Source: Pseudolabrys sp. (lineage in GTDB: Bacteria; Pseudomonadota; Alphaproteobacteria; Rhizobiales; Xanthobacteraceae). Taken from it: 64,000 nt of DNA. The stretch covers positions 1,240,001-1,304,000 of the forward strand of contig JARYIJ010000001.1 in the NCBI GenBank assembly GCA_029980465.1, written 5' to 3'. The position numbers and the translations under genes were made by a program. Of the stretch, positions 14,548 through 22,675 are shown piece by piece. A model generated the notes under the pieces. It worked only from the letters and a program-made list of their open reading frames with translations, was not told where the DNA came from and made no database searches. Every line of letters starts with the position of its first letter. The first letter of the stretch is position 1.

Positions 14548-15639
14548 GTGAAAACGGTGGAAGTGGCGGTGATCGGCGTTGGCTGGATCGGCGGGCTGCG
14601 CGCGGAGACGCTGGCGCGCAGCGCGCTGGTCGACCGCCTGCACCTGTGCGACATCAAGCCCGAGCGCCTCGCCGAGGTGAAGCGGCTCTACAAGCCCGCC
14701 ACCGCGACGCCGAACTATCAGGACATTCTCGATAATCCCGACATCTCCGTCGTCTACGTCTCGACCACACCGGAAGCCAACCACTATCCGATCGCACGCG
14801 ACTGCCTGAAGAACGGCAAGAACGTGATGCTGGAGAAGCCGATCGCGCTGGAACTGTGGGAAGCCGACGAGCTGATCCATCTCGCCAAGCGCAACAACCT
14901 GAAATTCACTATCGGCTACTCGCAGCGCTTCAACACCAAGATCGCCTTCGCCAAGAAGAAGATCGTCGATGGCACGCTCGGCAAGGTCGTCTCGGTGCTG
15001 GTCAGCCGCCATCTCTCGCGCGCGCTCGGCAAGAAGATCGCCAAGCGCGTGCGGCTGTCGCCGGTCGTGATGGAGTCCACTCACGACCTCGATTTCGTGT
15101 TCTGGCTGCTCGAGCCGGCCAAGCCGGTGAAGGTCTATTCGCAGGGCGCCTACGGCTACATGGAGCCGATCAACGGCTCGCACGACGTCATGTTCACCAC
15201 TGTCACGATGGACAACGGCGTCGTGGTGATGATCGGCGGCGGCTGGAACTTCCCGGAGAGCTACCCGAACTATTGCTCGACCTGGATCGAGATTACCGGA
15301 ACCGAAGGCGCTCTCACGCTCGACGGCACCCAGCGCGACAACTGGCTCAACACGGAGAAAACGGGCCAGGTGTTCCCGATGTCGACGATGCCGGGCGAGT
15401 GGGTCGACAACGTCTTTGCCGGCGGCATCGGGCCGGAAACCATCCACTTCCTCGAAGCCTGCATCAAGAACGCGCCGGTCATGGTGACGCCGGAAAGCGC
15501 GCGCCGCGTGATGGAGACCTATAGCGCGGCCGATCTCTCGGCCGACCGCGGCGAGCCGGTCGACCTGCCGCTCAGCAACGAGACGATCTCGGCGATCGCC
15601 GAATTCAAGAAGAAGGTTCGCGCCGGCCTGAACGATTAG
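14548..15639 (+). CDS. Gfo/Idh/MocA family oxidoreductase
   Basis: This 363-residue NAD(P)-dependent oxidoreductase has a Rossmann fold (VAVIGVGWIGGLRAE, residues 4-18) and the family motif EKPIALELWEADEL, with the catalytic-type Lys of EKP near residue 98. The C-terminal alpha/beta domain carries the substrate-site region STHDLDFVFWLL. The start is GTG with AAGGGA seven bases upstream. The family acts mainly on sugars, inositols and their amino or acid derivatives; no neighbour shows the substrate. It lies alone between a terminator and a convergent PsiF-type gene, and its stop codon is inside a 30-bp palindrome. Confidence 0.88.
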   Translation: MKTVEVAVIGVGWIGGLRAETLARSALVDRLHLCDIKPERLAEVKRLYKPATATPNYQDILDNPDISVVYVSTTPEANHYPIARDCLKNGKNVMLEKPIALELWEADELIHLAKRNNLKFTIGYSQRFNTKIAFAKKKIVDGTLGKVVSVLVSRHLSRALGKKIAKRVRLSPVVMESTHDLDFVFWLLEPAKPVKVYSQGAYGYMEPINGSHDVMFTTVTMDNGVVVMIGGGWNFPESYPNYCSTWIEITGTEGALTLDGTQRDNWLNTEKTGQVFPMSTMPGEWVDNVFAGGIGPETIHFLEACIKNAPVMVTPESARRVMETYSAADLSADRGEPVDLPLSNETISAIAEFKKKVRAGLND

Positions 15640-15660
15640 GCCGCGCGCGGCCTAATCGTT
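15631..15660. terminator. 30-bp perfect palindrome at convergent gene ends, possible bidirectional terminator
   Basis: AACGATTAGGCCGCG is followed directly by its exact reverse complement. Each arm carries the final codons and stop (Asn-Asp-stop) of one of the two convergent genes. The RNA hairpin would be very stable in both directions, but no T tract follows, so intrinsic termination is uncertain. Confidence 0.6.
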
Positions 15661-15894
15661 ATCCGGCTTCGGCTCGGCCGAATCCGCGGCGGGCTTGTGC
15701 GGCTCCATCGGCGCGTCCTTCATGCAGCTCTTGATGAAGGCCGTGCGCGCCGCGCCCTTGAGCTTCTGGTCGTTCGCGCCGAATTTGCAGGTTTCCATCT
15801 TCTGCTTGGCGGTCAGCGCCAGCGCCGGCGTGCCCAGCGTCATGGCAGCAAGACCCGCCGCAAGAGCGGCAATGGTGAGCGAACGTTTCATCAT
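15652..15894 (-). CDS. Secreted PsiF-repeat protein
   Basis: The protein has 80 residues: a Sec-type signal peptide to about residue 26 (AGLAAMTLGTPALA), then one PsiF repeat (METCKFGANDQKLKGAARTAFIKSCM) with its two Cys, then an acidic, Pro-rich tail. PsiF is named for phosphate-starvation induction in E. coli; no biochemical function is known. Single-repeat members are common in Bradyrhizobium-like bacteria. The expected location is the periplasm. Confidence 0.85.
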   Translation of the reverse strand: MMKRSLTIAALAAGLAAMTLGTPALALTAKQKMETCKFGANDQKLKGAARTAFIKSCMKDAPMEPHKPAADSAEPKPDND

Positions 15895-16287
15895 GGTGGT
15901 TACCCCGGCGATTCGCGCTTTGAAGCAGCCTTATAGCATAGCGTGATCGCATACGCCGACCGTGGCGCCCTCAAGGCTATTGCAAGGCAAACCCGCCTCG
16001 TCGCGGGGCGACCCGGTTACACCGTCACCGACAGCACGTGCACGTCGGCACTCGCCGCATCCATGTCACGCGGCTTGTTGAGGAGCGCGATAGTCTCCTC
16101 GGTGAGAATGTGCGTGTGAGTATCGACGGTGCGAAGTCCGGCCATTTCGCCCTCGGAAAAATTTTAACACAGCCAAATAAGGCGCCACGCCTGACTGCCG
16201 CGGCCGGCGCACGCATGCAAGGCCTGTTGGCGTGCCGCGTTTCGGTTATAAAAGGCCGAACGAGAACAGAAGCGCGGGATCAATCCG
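15895..16287. other. Intergenic region holding an amidohydrolase remnant
   Basis: The 393-base gap contains the degraded amidohydrolase fragment at 16017-16145. Apart from that, I see an AT-rich stretch at 16158-16180 (AAAAATTTTAACACAGCC), which may hold a promoter, and no other feature. Confidence 0.5.
16017..16145 (-). pseudogene. Remnant of an ACMSD-like amidohydrolase (amidohydrolase 2 family)
   Basis: A 42-codon frame starts with an ATG preceded by GAGGG and reads MAGLRTVDTHTHIL, the N-terminal metal-binding DxHxH-type signature of amidohydrolases, then EETIALLNKP, and jumps to RDMDAASADVHVLSVT. In full-length ACMSD-type enzymes the RxxDMDxxxVDVxxLS motif lies some 40 or more residues further on. 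The piece therefore looks like the first about 65 residues with an internal deletion and a 3' truncation. It cannot be a functional enzyme. Confidence 0.6.
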
Positions 16288-18642
16288 ATGGACACCAAGG
16301 CCACCGCTTACAAGGGCAGGCGCGAAGTGCGGCTCGAGGACGAGGCGCTGGTGCGCGGCGCCGGCCGCTTTGTCGACGATGCGCGGTTTCCCAAGCAGGC
16401 CTTTGCCGCGTTTCTGCGCTCGCCGCACGCCCATGCCAGGCTCACGAAGCTCGATACGGCCGAGGCGGCCAACGGCAAAGGCGTGCTGGCGGTGCTGACC
16501 GGCGCCGACATGAAGGCCGCCGGCCTTGGCTCGGCGGGCACGCATCCGCCCCTGCGCGGCCGCGGCGGCAAGCCGCTGGTGCAGCCGTTCCGGCCGACGC
16601 TCGCCAGCGAGCGCGTCACCTATGTCGGCGAGGCGATCGCGATGGTGGTTGCCGAAACCATTGGCCAGGCGCTGGACGCCGTCGATCAGATCGTCATCGA
16701 GTACGATGAGCTCCCGGTCGTCGTCGACGCGCGCGAGGCGGTGAAGCCGGACGCGCCCCAAGTTCATCCCGACGCACCGGGCAACATCGTCACCGATTGG
16801 CCCGGCATGGTCGAAAGCGCGGAGAACGAACGCGAGGTCGACGAAATCATCAGGACAGCGCCGCATGTCGCGCGCGTCACCGTGCAGCATCAGCGGCTGG
16901 CCGTGATGTCGATGGAGCCACGCGGCGCCAACGCCTGGTACGACGCCAAGACCGATGTCTATCACCTGCGCGTCTGCTCGCAGAGCGCCGGCACCGTTCG
17001 CAATCAGACCGCGCCGATCCTCGGCGTGCCGCCAAACAGACTGCACGTCACCACCGAAGACGTCGGCGGCGCATTCGGCATGAAGACGCCGACCTATCCG
17101 GAATATCTCGCGGTGCTGGTCGCCTCGAAGAAAATCGGCCGTCCGGTCGCCTGGATGTCGACGCGCTCCGAAGCCTTCATGACCGATACGCAGGGCCGCG
17201 ACGCCTGGACCGAGACCGAGCTCGCGGTCGACGAGACCGGAAAATTTCTCGCCGTGCGCATGAAGCACCTGTGCGGCCAAGGCGCCTATGTTACGCCTGC
17301 CGGCGTCGGCATCAACACCAACAATGTCGCGCGGTGCTTGCCGGGGATGTACGACATTCCGAAGATCGATTTCTCGTCGCGCTGCGTCTTCACCAACACG
17401 GCGCCGATCGGCCCCTATCGCGGCGCCGGCCGGCCGGAGGCGAACTACGCGCTCGACCGCGCCGTCGAGGAGGCCGCGCGTGTCACCGGCATCGACACCG
17501 CGAAGCTGCGCCGCAAGAACCTGATCCAGAAGTCGAAGATGCCGTACAAGACGGCGGTCACCACGACCTACGACAGCGGCGACTTCCCCGGCGTCTATGC
17601 CAAGGCGATGGAGCTGTCGGATTACGCCGGCTTCGGCAAGCGCAAGCGCGAAGCCGCCCGGCGCAAGAAGTGGCTCGGCATCGGCATTTCCTGCATGCTC
17701 GAGCATGCCGGGGCGTTGCCGACGGAGGGCGCCTTCCTCGAATTCCCCGGTGACAGCAAGCTCATCATGGCGCTCAACGTTCAAGCAACCGGCCAGGCGC
17801 ATGCGACCGTATTCGGCCGGCTGCTGTCGGAGAAGCTCGGTATTCCGCGCGAGCAGATCGTGCACAGGCACGGCGACTCGACACTGGAGATTCCGGGCTT
17901 CGCCTCCGTCGGCTCGCGTTCGGCGCAGGCGGTGTCGCATGCGCTGCTGCACACCGCCGACGTCATGCTGGCGAAAGGCAAGAAAGCCGCGGCGATGCTG
18001 CTCGAGGCCTCTGAAGGCGACATCCAGTACGCCAATGGCCAGTTCTTGGTGGTCGGCACTGACCGGCGCATCTCGCTGTTCGACACGGCCGCGCGCGCCA
18101 AAGACCTCGTCAAGACTGGCCAGCTTGCCGAGACGCTCGACACCAAGGACAAGGCCGACACGCCCCTCACCTTCCCGAACGGCGTCCACATCGCCGAGGT
18201 CGAGATCGATCCCGACACCGGCCATCTCGACCTCGTGCGCTACACGGCGGTCGACGACCCAGGCACCATGCTCAACCCGATGATCGTCGAAGGCCAGGTG
18301 CAAGGGAGCGTCGCCAACGGCCTCGGCCAGGCGCTGACCGAGCAGGTCATCTATGACGCCGGCGGGCAGCTCGTCACCGGCTCGTTCATGGATTACGGCG
18401 CGCCGCGGACGCACCACATGCCGGTCGAATTCCGCGAAGCGGTGCACGCCACCCCCGCGACCACCAACCCGCTCGGCGTCAAGGGCACCGGCGAGGCCGG
18501 CACCACCGCCGCGATCGCCGCGGTGATGAACGCCGTCGCGCATGCCATCCCGAACGGCGCCGCCGATCACATGGACATGCCGGCGACGCCGATGAAGGTG
18601 TGGGAAGCCTGTCAGAGGGCGATCGCGGCGGGGGCGAAGTAA
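16288..18642 (+). CDS. Xanthine dehydrogenase/CO dehydrogenase-family molybdopterin-binding large subunit, orphan
   Basis: The 784-residue protein is a CoxL/XdhB-type molybdenum hydroxylase large subunit. Visible are the N-terminal a/b hammerhead part (EDEALVRGAGRFVDDARF), the molybdopterin region GGAFGMKTPTYPEY, the active-site loop GPYRGAGRPEANY (the form seen in non-CO-oxidising 'form II' enzymes) and the C-terminal GTGEAGTTAAIAA with the catalytic Glu. It would hydroxylate a carbon next to a heteroatom or carbonyl. The [2Fe-2S] and FAD subunits that it needs are not found on either side, so partners must be encoded elsewhere or the protein works differently. Length is normal; no sign of decay. 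Confidence 0.9.
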   Translation: MDTKATAYKGRREVRLEDEALVRGAGRFVDDARFPKQAFAAFLRSPHAHARLTKLDTAEAANGKGVLAVLTGADMKAAGLGSAGTHPPLRGRGGKPLVQPFRPTLASERVTYVGEAIAMVVAETIGQALDAVDQIVIEYDELPVVVDAREAVKPDAPQVHPDAPGNIVTDWPGMVESAENEREVDEIIRTAPHVARVTVQHQRLAVMSMEPRGANAWYDAKTDVYHLRVCSQSAGTVRNQTAPILGVPPNRLHVTTEDVGGAFGMKTPTYPEYLAVLVASKKIGRPVAWMSTRSEAFMTDTQGRDAWTETELAVDETGKFLAVRMKHLCGQGAYVTPAGVGINTNNVARCLPGMYDIPKIDFSSRCVFTNTAPIGPYRGAGRPEANYALDRAVEEAARVTGIDTAKLRRKNLIQKSKMPYKTAVTTTYDSGDFPGVYAKAMELSDYAGFGKRKREAARRKKWLGIGISCMLEHAGALPTEGAFLEFPGDSKLIMALNVQATGQAHATVFGRLLSEKLGIPREQIVHRHGDSTLEIPGFASVGSRSAQAVSHALLHTADVMLAKGKKAAAMLLEASEGDIQYANGQFLVVGTDRRISLFDTAARAKDLVKTGQLAETLDTKDKADTPLTFPNGVHIAEVEIDPDTGHLDLVRYTAVDDPGTMLNPMIVEGQVQGSVANGLGQALTEQVIYDAGGQLVTGSFMDYGAPRTHHMPVEFREAVHATPATTNPLGVKGTGEAGTTAAIAAVMNAVAHAIPNGAADHMDMPATPMKVWEACQRAIAAGAK

Positions 18643-18668
18643 TTCGACCACCGCGTTAATTTTCGGCG

Positions 18669-18778
18669 TCATGCCCGGGCTTGACCCGGGCATCCATCGT
18701 TACTCGCAAAAAGCAAAAGCCCTTCCGCCAGAGCGGCGGAAGGGCCTCATGGATTGCCGGGTCGAGCCCGGCAATGAC
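18669..18778. repeat. Composite REP element: two inverted GTCATGCCCGGG-type arms
   Basis: The left arm is GTCATGCCCGGGCTTGACCC (from 18669) and the right arm ends GGGTCGAGCCCGGCAATGAC (to 18778); they are inverted relatives. Related arms occur at 44158-44231 and 58713-58747. A terminator hairpin lies between the arms. Confidence 0.65.
18719..18745 (-). terminator. Rho-independent terminator of the CaiB/ECH/ALDH operon
   Basis: An 11-bp perfect stem GCCCTTCCGCC / GGCGGAAGGGC with a five-base loop is followed on the minus strand by TTTTGCTTTTTG. It lies 64 bases after the aldehyde dehydrogenase stop, inside a REP composite. Confidence 0.75.
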
Positions 18779-18808
18779 ACTGAAAAAGTTGTAGCGCCTC
18801 GACAGACC

Positions 18809-20236
18809 TTACGCCTGCGAGATGAACTTCACGTTGGTGTAGGCCTCGAGACCCTCGATGCCGCCTTCCGAGCCGTAGCCGGACTCCTTGATGCCGCCGA
18901 ACGGCGTTTCCGGCGTCGAGATGGCGACGCTGTTGACGCCGACCATGCCGGACTGGATGGCGTCGCCGATCGCGATCGCGGTCGCGCTCGACGAGGTGAA
19001 GGCGTAAGCAGCGAGGCCGTATTCCAGCGAGTTGGCGCGTTCGACCACCTCGTCGAACGTCTTGAACGGCACGATCGGCGCCACCGGGCCGAACGGCTCG
19101 ACCGTCATCAGCTTGCTGTCGTCCGGCAGGTCGGTGATCACCGTCGGCTGGAAGAAGTAGCCCTGGTTGCCGTGGCGCGAGCCGCCGGTGACGACCTTGC
19201 CGCCGCGCGACTTCGAGTCCTGCACGATGCTTTCCATCGCATCGAGCCGGCGCGGATTGGCGAGCGGGCCCATGGTCGTGCCCTTCTCGAGGCCGTCGCC
19301 AAGCGTGATGCCCTTGGCGTATTCGGTGAAGCGGTTGACGAACTTCTTGTAGGAATCCTCCTGCACGTAGAAGCGCGTCGGCGAGATGCAGACCTGGCCG
19401 GCGTTGCGGTACTTGAAGGCCGCGATGGTGTCGGCCGCCTTCTCGGCGTCGGCATCGCCGAACACCACGACCGGCGAATGGCCGCCGAGCTCCATGGTGG
19501 AGCGCTTCATGCCTTTGGCGGCGAGACCGGCGAGCAGCTTGCCAACCGGGATCGAGCCGGTGAACGACACCTTCTTGACAGTGTCGGAGGCGATCAGGTG
19601 CTCCGAGACTTCCGACGGAACGCCGAACACCAGGTTGACGACGCCGGCCGGCACGCCGGCATCGGCGAAGCATTTGACGAGCTCGACGCAGCCGCCCGGC
19701 GTCTCTTCCGACGCCTTGATGATGATCGAGCAGCCGCCGGCCAGCGCGCCGGCGATCTTGCGCACCGGCGTCAGCGTCGGGAAGTTCCACGGCGTGAAGG
19801 CGGCGACCACGCCGACTGGCTCGCGCGTCACGATCTGCCGCACGCCCTTGGCGCGGCCCGGCACGATGCGGCCATAGGCGCGGCGGCCTTCCTCGGCGTA
19901 CCAGTCGATGATGTCGGCGGTCGTCATCACCTCGCCGCGCGACTCCGGATAGGGCTTGCCCTGCTCCTGCGTCATCACCTTGGCGATGTGGTCGTGACGC
20001 TCGCGGACCAGGCCGGCAGCCTTGCGCATGATATTGGAGCGGTCATAGGCCGACATCGCCTTCCAAACTTTCAGGCCCTTGTCGGCGGCGGCGAGCGCGG
20101 CGTCGAGATCAGCCTTGCTGGCGTGCGGAAGCTGCGCCAGCACCTTGCCGGTCGCGGGATTGATCACGTCCTCCCTCTTGCGGCCTTTGCCATCGAGCCA
20201 CTGACCGTCGATGTAGAGCTTGAGATCGGAATACAT
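18809..20236 (-). CDS. NAD(P)-dependent aldehyde dehydrogenase, succinate-semialdehyde dehydrogenase-like
   Basis: The protein has 475 residues and belongs to the aldehyde dehydrogenase superfamily, nearest to GabD. NAD-site motif FTPWNFP, glycine motif SFTGSIPVGK, general base Glu in MELGGHSP (about residue 251) and the nucleophile Cys in NAGQVCISPTRF (about 285) are all present. It oxidises an aldehyde, probably a semialdehyde, to the acid. It is the last gene of a three-gene minus-strand operon after CaiB-type CoA-transferase and enoyl-CoA hydratase genes, with a 75-base gap, suggesting a role in catabolism of a carboxylic or amino acid derivative. Confidence 0.9.
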   Translation of the reverse strand: MYSDLKLYIDGQWLDGKGRKREDVINPATGKVLAQLPHASKADLDAALAAADKGLKVWKAMSAYDRSNIMRKAAGLVRERHDHIAKVMTQEQGKPYPESRGEVMTTADIIDWYAEEGRRAYGRIVPGRAKGVRQIVTREPVGVVAAFTPWNFPTLTPVRKIAGALAGGCSIIIKASEETPGGCVELVKCFADAGVPAGVVNLVFGVPSEVSEHLIASDTVKKVSFTGSIPVGKLLAGLAAKGMKRSTMELGGHSPVVVFGDADAEKAADTIAAFKYRNAGQVCISPTRFYVQEDSYKKFVNRFTEYAKGITLGDGLEKGTTMGPLANPRRLDAMESIVQDSKSRGGKVVTGGSRHGNQGYFFQPTVITDLPDDSKLMTVEPFGPVAPIVPFKTFDEVVERANSLEYGLAAYAFTSSSATAIAIGDAIQSGMVGVNSVAISTPETPFGGIKESGYGSEGGIEGLEAYTNVKFISQA

Positions 20237-20311
20237 GGCGTCCTCACTACTGCCGATTACTGCCGGCGCTGCATTAGCACTTTTGGCCGTCCGGGTTAAC
20301 CCGGGCAGCGA

Positions 20312-21103
20312 TCAGAAGCCGGTGAACACCGGCTTGCGCTTTTCCATGAAGGCCTTGCGGCCCTCCCGGTAATCCTTGCTGGCGAAGCAGGCCTGCACCA
20401 TTTCGTCGCATTTCTTGAGGTCGCGCTTGCTCTCGTCGAGCACAGCCTGCGCGACGATGAACTTTACGGAATCGACCGTGAGCGGCGCGTTGGCGGCGAT
20501 CATGTCGGCGTAGGTCTTGACGTAATTTTCCAGCTCGCTGTCCGGCAGCACGCGGTTGACGAGGCCCATCGTCTGCGCCTCGGCCGCGGTGAACTGCCGC
20601 GCCGTGAAAAAGATTTCCTTGGCGAAGGACGGCCCGACGACGTCGACCAGCTTCTTCAGGCCGCCGTAGCGGTAACCGAGGCCGAGCTTGGCCGCCGGCA
20701 CCGCGAACTTCGACCCTTCGGTGCAGATGCGCATGTCGCAGCACAGCGCCAGACCGACGCCACCACCGATGCAGTAGCCGCGGATCATCGCGATGGTCGG
20801 CTTCGGGAAATTGTAGAACGCGTTGTAGGCGCGATCGACCGCGACGTTGTAGCGGTCGATGCCTTCCTGGGTGGAACGCTCCTTGTCGAATTTCGAGATG
20901 TCAGCGCCGGAGACAAAGGCCTTGCCGCCGGCGCCGGTGACGATGACGGTGCGGACCGCCTTGTCGTTCTTGAAGTCGTCGAGGAAACCCTCGGCCGCCT
21001 CCCACATCTCGAGCGACACGGCGTTGTGCCGCTCCGGATTGTTGAAGGTGAGGTAGCCGACGCCCCCGTCCTTGCGCGCCAGCATCTTGTCAGTCGTCGT
21101 CAT
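20312..21103 (-). CDS. Enoyl-CoA hydratase/isomerase family protein
   Basis: The protein has 263 residues and the crotonase fold. The oxyanion hole is formed around GGKAFVSGADISKF and YCIGGGVGLALCCDMRI. In classical enoyl-CoA hydratase two Glu are catalytic; one is kept (SFAKEIFF), while the position of the first reads VPAAKLGLGYR without Glu. Crotonase members with a single Glu are often isomerases, hydrolases or lyases, so simple hydration should not be assumed. It lies nine bases after the CaiB-type gene, so the two are co-translated. Confidence 0.88.
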   Translation of the reverse strand: MTTTDKMLARKDGGVGYLTFNNPERHNAVSLEMWEAAEGFLDDFKNDKAVRTVIVTGAGGKAFVSGADISKFDKERSTQEGIDRYNVAVDRAYNAFYNFPKPTIAMIRGYCIGGGVGLALCCDMRICTEGSKFAVPAAKLGLGYRYGGLKKLVDVVGPSFAKEIFFTARQFTAAEAQTMGLVNRVLPDSELENYVKTYADMIAANAPLTVDSVKFIVAQAVLDESKRDLKKCDEMVQACFASKDYREGRKAFMEKRKPVFTGF

Positions 21104-21112
21104 CCAGGGCTC

Positions 21113-22306
21113 CTAGACCACTTTGTTGTCGCGCAGCGCCTTGATCTCGGCGGCGCTGAATCCGAATTCGCTCAGGATCTCGTCCGTTTGTTCGCCGAGA
21201 TCGGGCGGGCGCACCGCGATGCTGCTCGGCGTGCGCGACAGCGTGAACGGCTGCCCGACGAGGCCGAGCCGGCTGCCGTCGGAGCGATGCGACTCCTTGG
21301 CCATGCCGAGATGCTTGACCTGCGGATCAGCGAACACCTGATCGATCGAATTGATCGGCCCGCACGGCACGCCGGCCTTGTTGAAGATATCGACCCACTG
21401 CGCGCTGGTCTTGGTCCCGGTCGCCTTGTCAATGTCAGCGTTGAGCTTGTCCCGATTCTGCGACCGCAGTTTTCCGGACTTGTAATCGTCCGATGTGACC
21501 CACTCGGGATGACCCGCCGCGCTGCAGAACCGTTCCCAGATGACCTGGCCGGCGACGGCAATGTTGATATAGCCGTCCGACGTCTTGAACACACCGGTCG
21601 GGATCGAGGTCGGATGATTGTTGCCGGCCTGCTGCGCCACTTGCCCTTCGGTCAGATAGCGCGCGGCCTGAAAATCCAGCATGAAGATCTGCGCCTGCAA
21701 TAGCGAGGTCGTCACCCACTGCCCTTCGCCCGACACTTCGCGCTCGAGCAAAGCGGTAAGAATGCCGAGCGCGCAGAACAGGCCGGCGGTGAGATCGGCG
21801 ATCGGGATGCCGACGCGCATCGGCCCGCGGCCGGGCTCGCCTGTCACCGACATCAGTCCGCCCATGCCCTGCGCGATCTGGTCGAAGCCGGGACGCTTGG
21901 CGTAAGGCCCGTCCTGGCCGAAGCCGGAGATGCTGCCGAGCACGATGCGCTTGTTGATCTTGCGCAGATCCTCGTAGTTGATGCCGAGGCGGTCTTTCAC
22001 GTCGGGGCGGAAGTTCTCGACCACGACGTCCGCCTTTTCGACCAGCCGCTTGAACACGGCGAGGCCGTCCAGCGATTTGAGGTCGAGCGTCATGTCGCGC
22101 TTGTTGCGCTGGAGATTCTGGAAGTCGGACCCCTCGCGCGGCCCGCCGGGTCCCTCGCCCTCCGACAGATGCGGCGGCGCCTCGATCTTGATGATATTGG
22201 CCCCCCAGTCGGCGAGCTGCCGCACGCAGGTCGGGCCCGACCGCACCCGGGTCAGATCGAGGACAGTAAAGCGGGAGAGCGCCTTGGCGGCGGGGGTGAA
22301 AGTCAT
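21113..22306 (-). CDS. CaiB/BaiF family (class III) CoA-transferase
   Basis: The protein has 397 residues and the class III CoA-transferase fold: LDLTRVRSGPTCVRQLADWGANIIKIE at the N-terminus, then the catalytic Asp in RPGFDQIAQGMGGLMSVTG (about residue 170). It moves CoA from a donor thioester to a free acid, which would feed the downstream crotonase. It is first in the operon, which starts divergently from the RNA helicase gene. The acid is not identifiable; formyl-CoA, succinyl-CoA and aromatic acid transferases all belong here. Confidence 0.9.
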   Translation of the reverse strand: MTFTPAAKALSRFTVLDLTRVRSGPTCVRQLADWGANIIKIEAPPHLSEGEGPGGPREGSDFQNLQRNKRDMTLDLKSLDGLAVFKRLVEKADVVVENFRPDVKDRLGINYEDLRKINKRIVLGSISGFGQDGPYAKRPGFDQIAQGMGGLMSVTGEPGRGPMRVGIPIADLTAGLFCALGILTALLEREVSGEGQWVTTSLLQAQIFMLDFQAARYLTEGQVAQQAGNNHPTSIPTGVFKTSDGYINIAVAGQVIWERFCSAAGHPEWVTSDDYKSGKLRSQNRDKLNADIDKATGTKTSAQWVDIFNKAGVPCGPINSIDQVFADPQVKHLGMAKESHRSDGSRLGLVGQPFTLSRTPSSIAVRPPDLGEQTDEILSEFGFSAAEIKALRDNKVV

Positions 22307-22675
22307 GAGAACTCTCAGATCGGGCGTTTCCGAGCGTTAAAACCGCTCTTTTCGAGCCGACATTCGCGGATTAGGCCCGGAATGTCGATAGGCGAAGCCT
22401 GATTATCGCCGGGTTAGCCATGCGCGCCAATAGGCCGTTCTTGTCTTGCAAAGGCTGCGAGAGACTGCCATATCCAGCGCGCGGATGAATCGCCTAACTT
22501 GTTTCCTTGTTCGGGCGTCCGCGGGCCGCGTGCACGAAGTCCATCACACCGATTTCGCCCCGCTCATCCGATTTTCCTGATCTGACGACAACCCTGGCCA
22601 CGCGGGATGTCTTGAACCCGCGAGTTTGCCGGCCGCCTTGGCGGCGCGGCCGTCTCGTACATAGAAAGAGCTTTT
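22307..22675. other. Divergent intergenic region, probable long leader of the RNA helicase gene
   Basis: The 369-base gap lies between the divergent CaiB-type and helicase genes. No coding frame with a credible start was found. The last 60 bases contain a GC-rich hairpin (GCCGGCCGCC / GGCGGCGCGGC) close before the helicase ribosome binding site, which could affect its translation. No clear sigma-70 promoter was seen. Confidence 0.4.

Noticed and set aside
16246..18693. 815-codon open frame on the minus strand opposite the molybdenum hydroxylase gene
   Set aside because: Shadow frame; the + strand gene has all family motifs.
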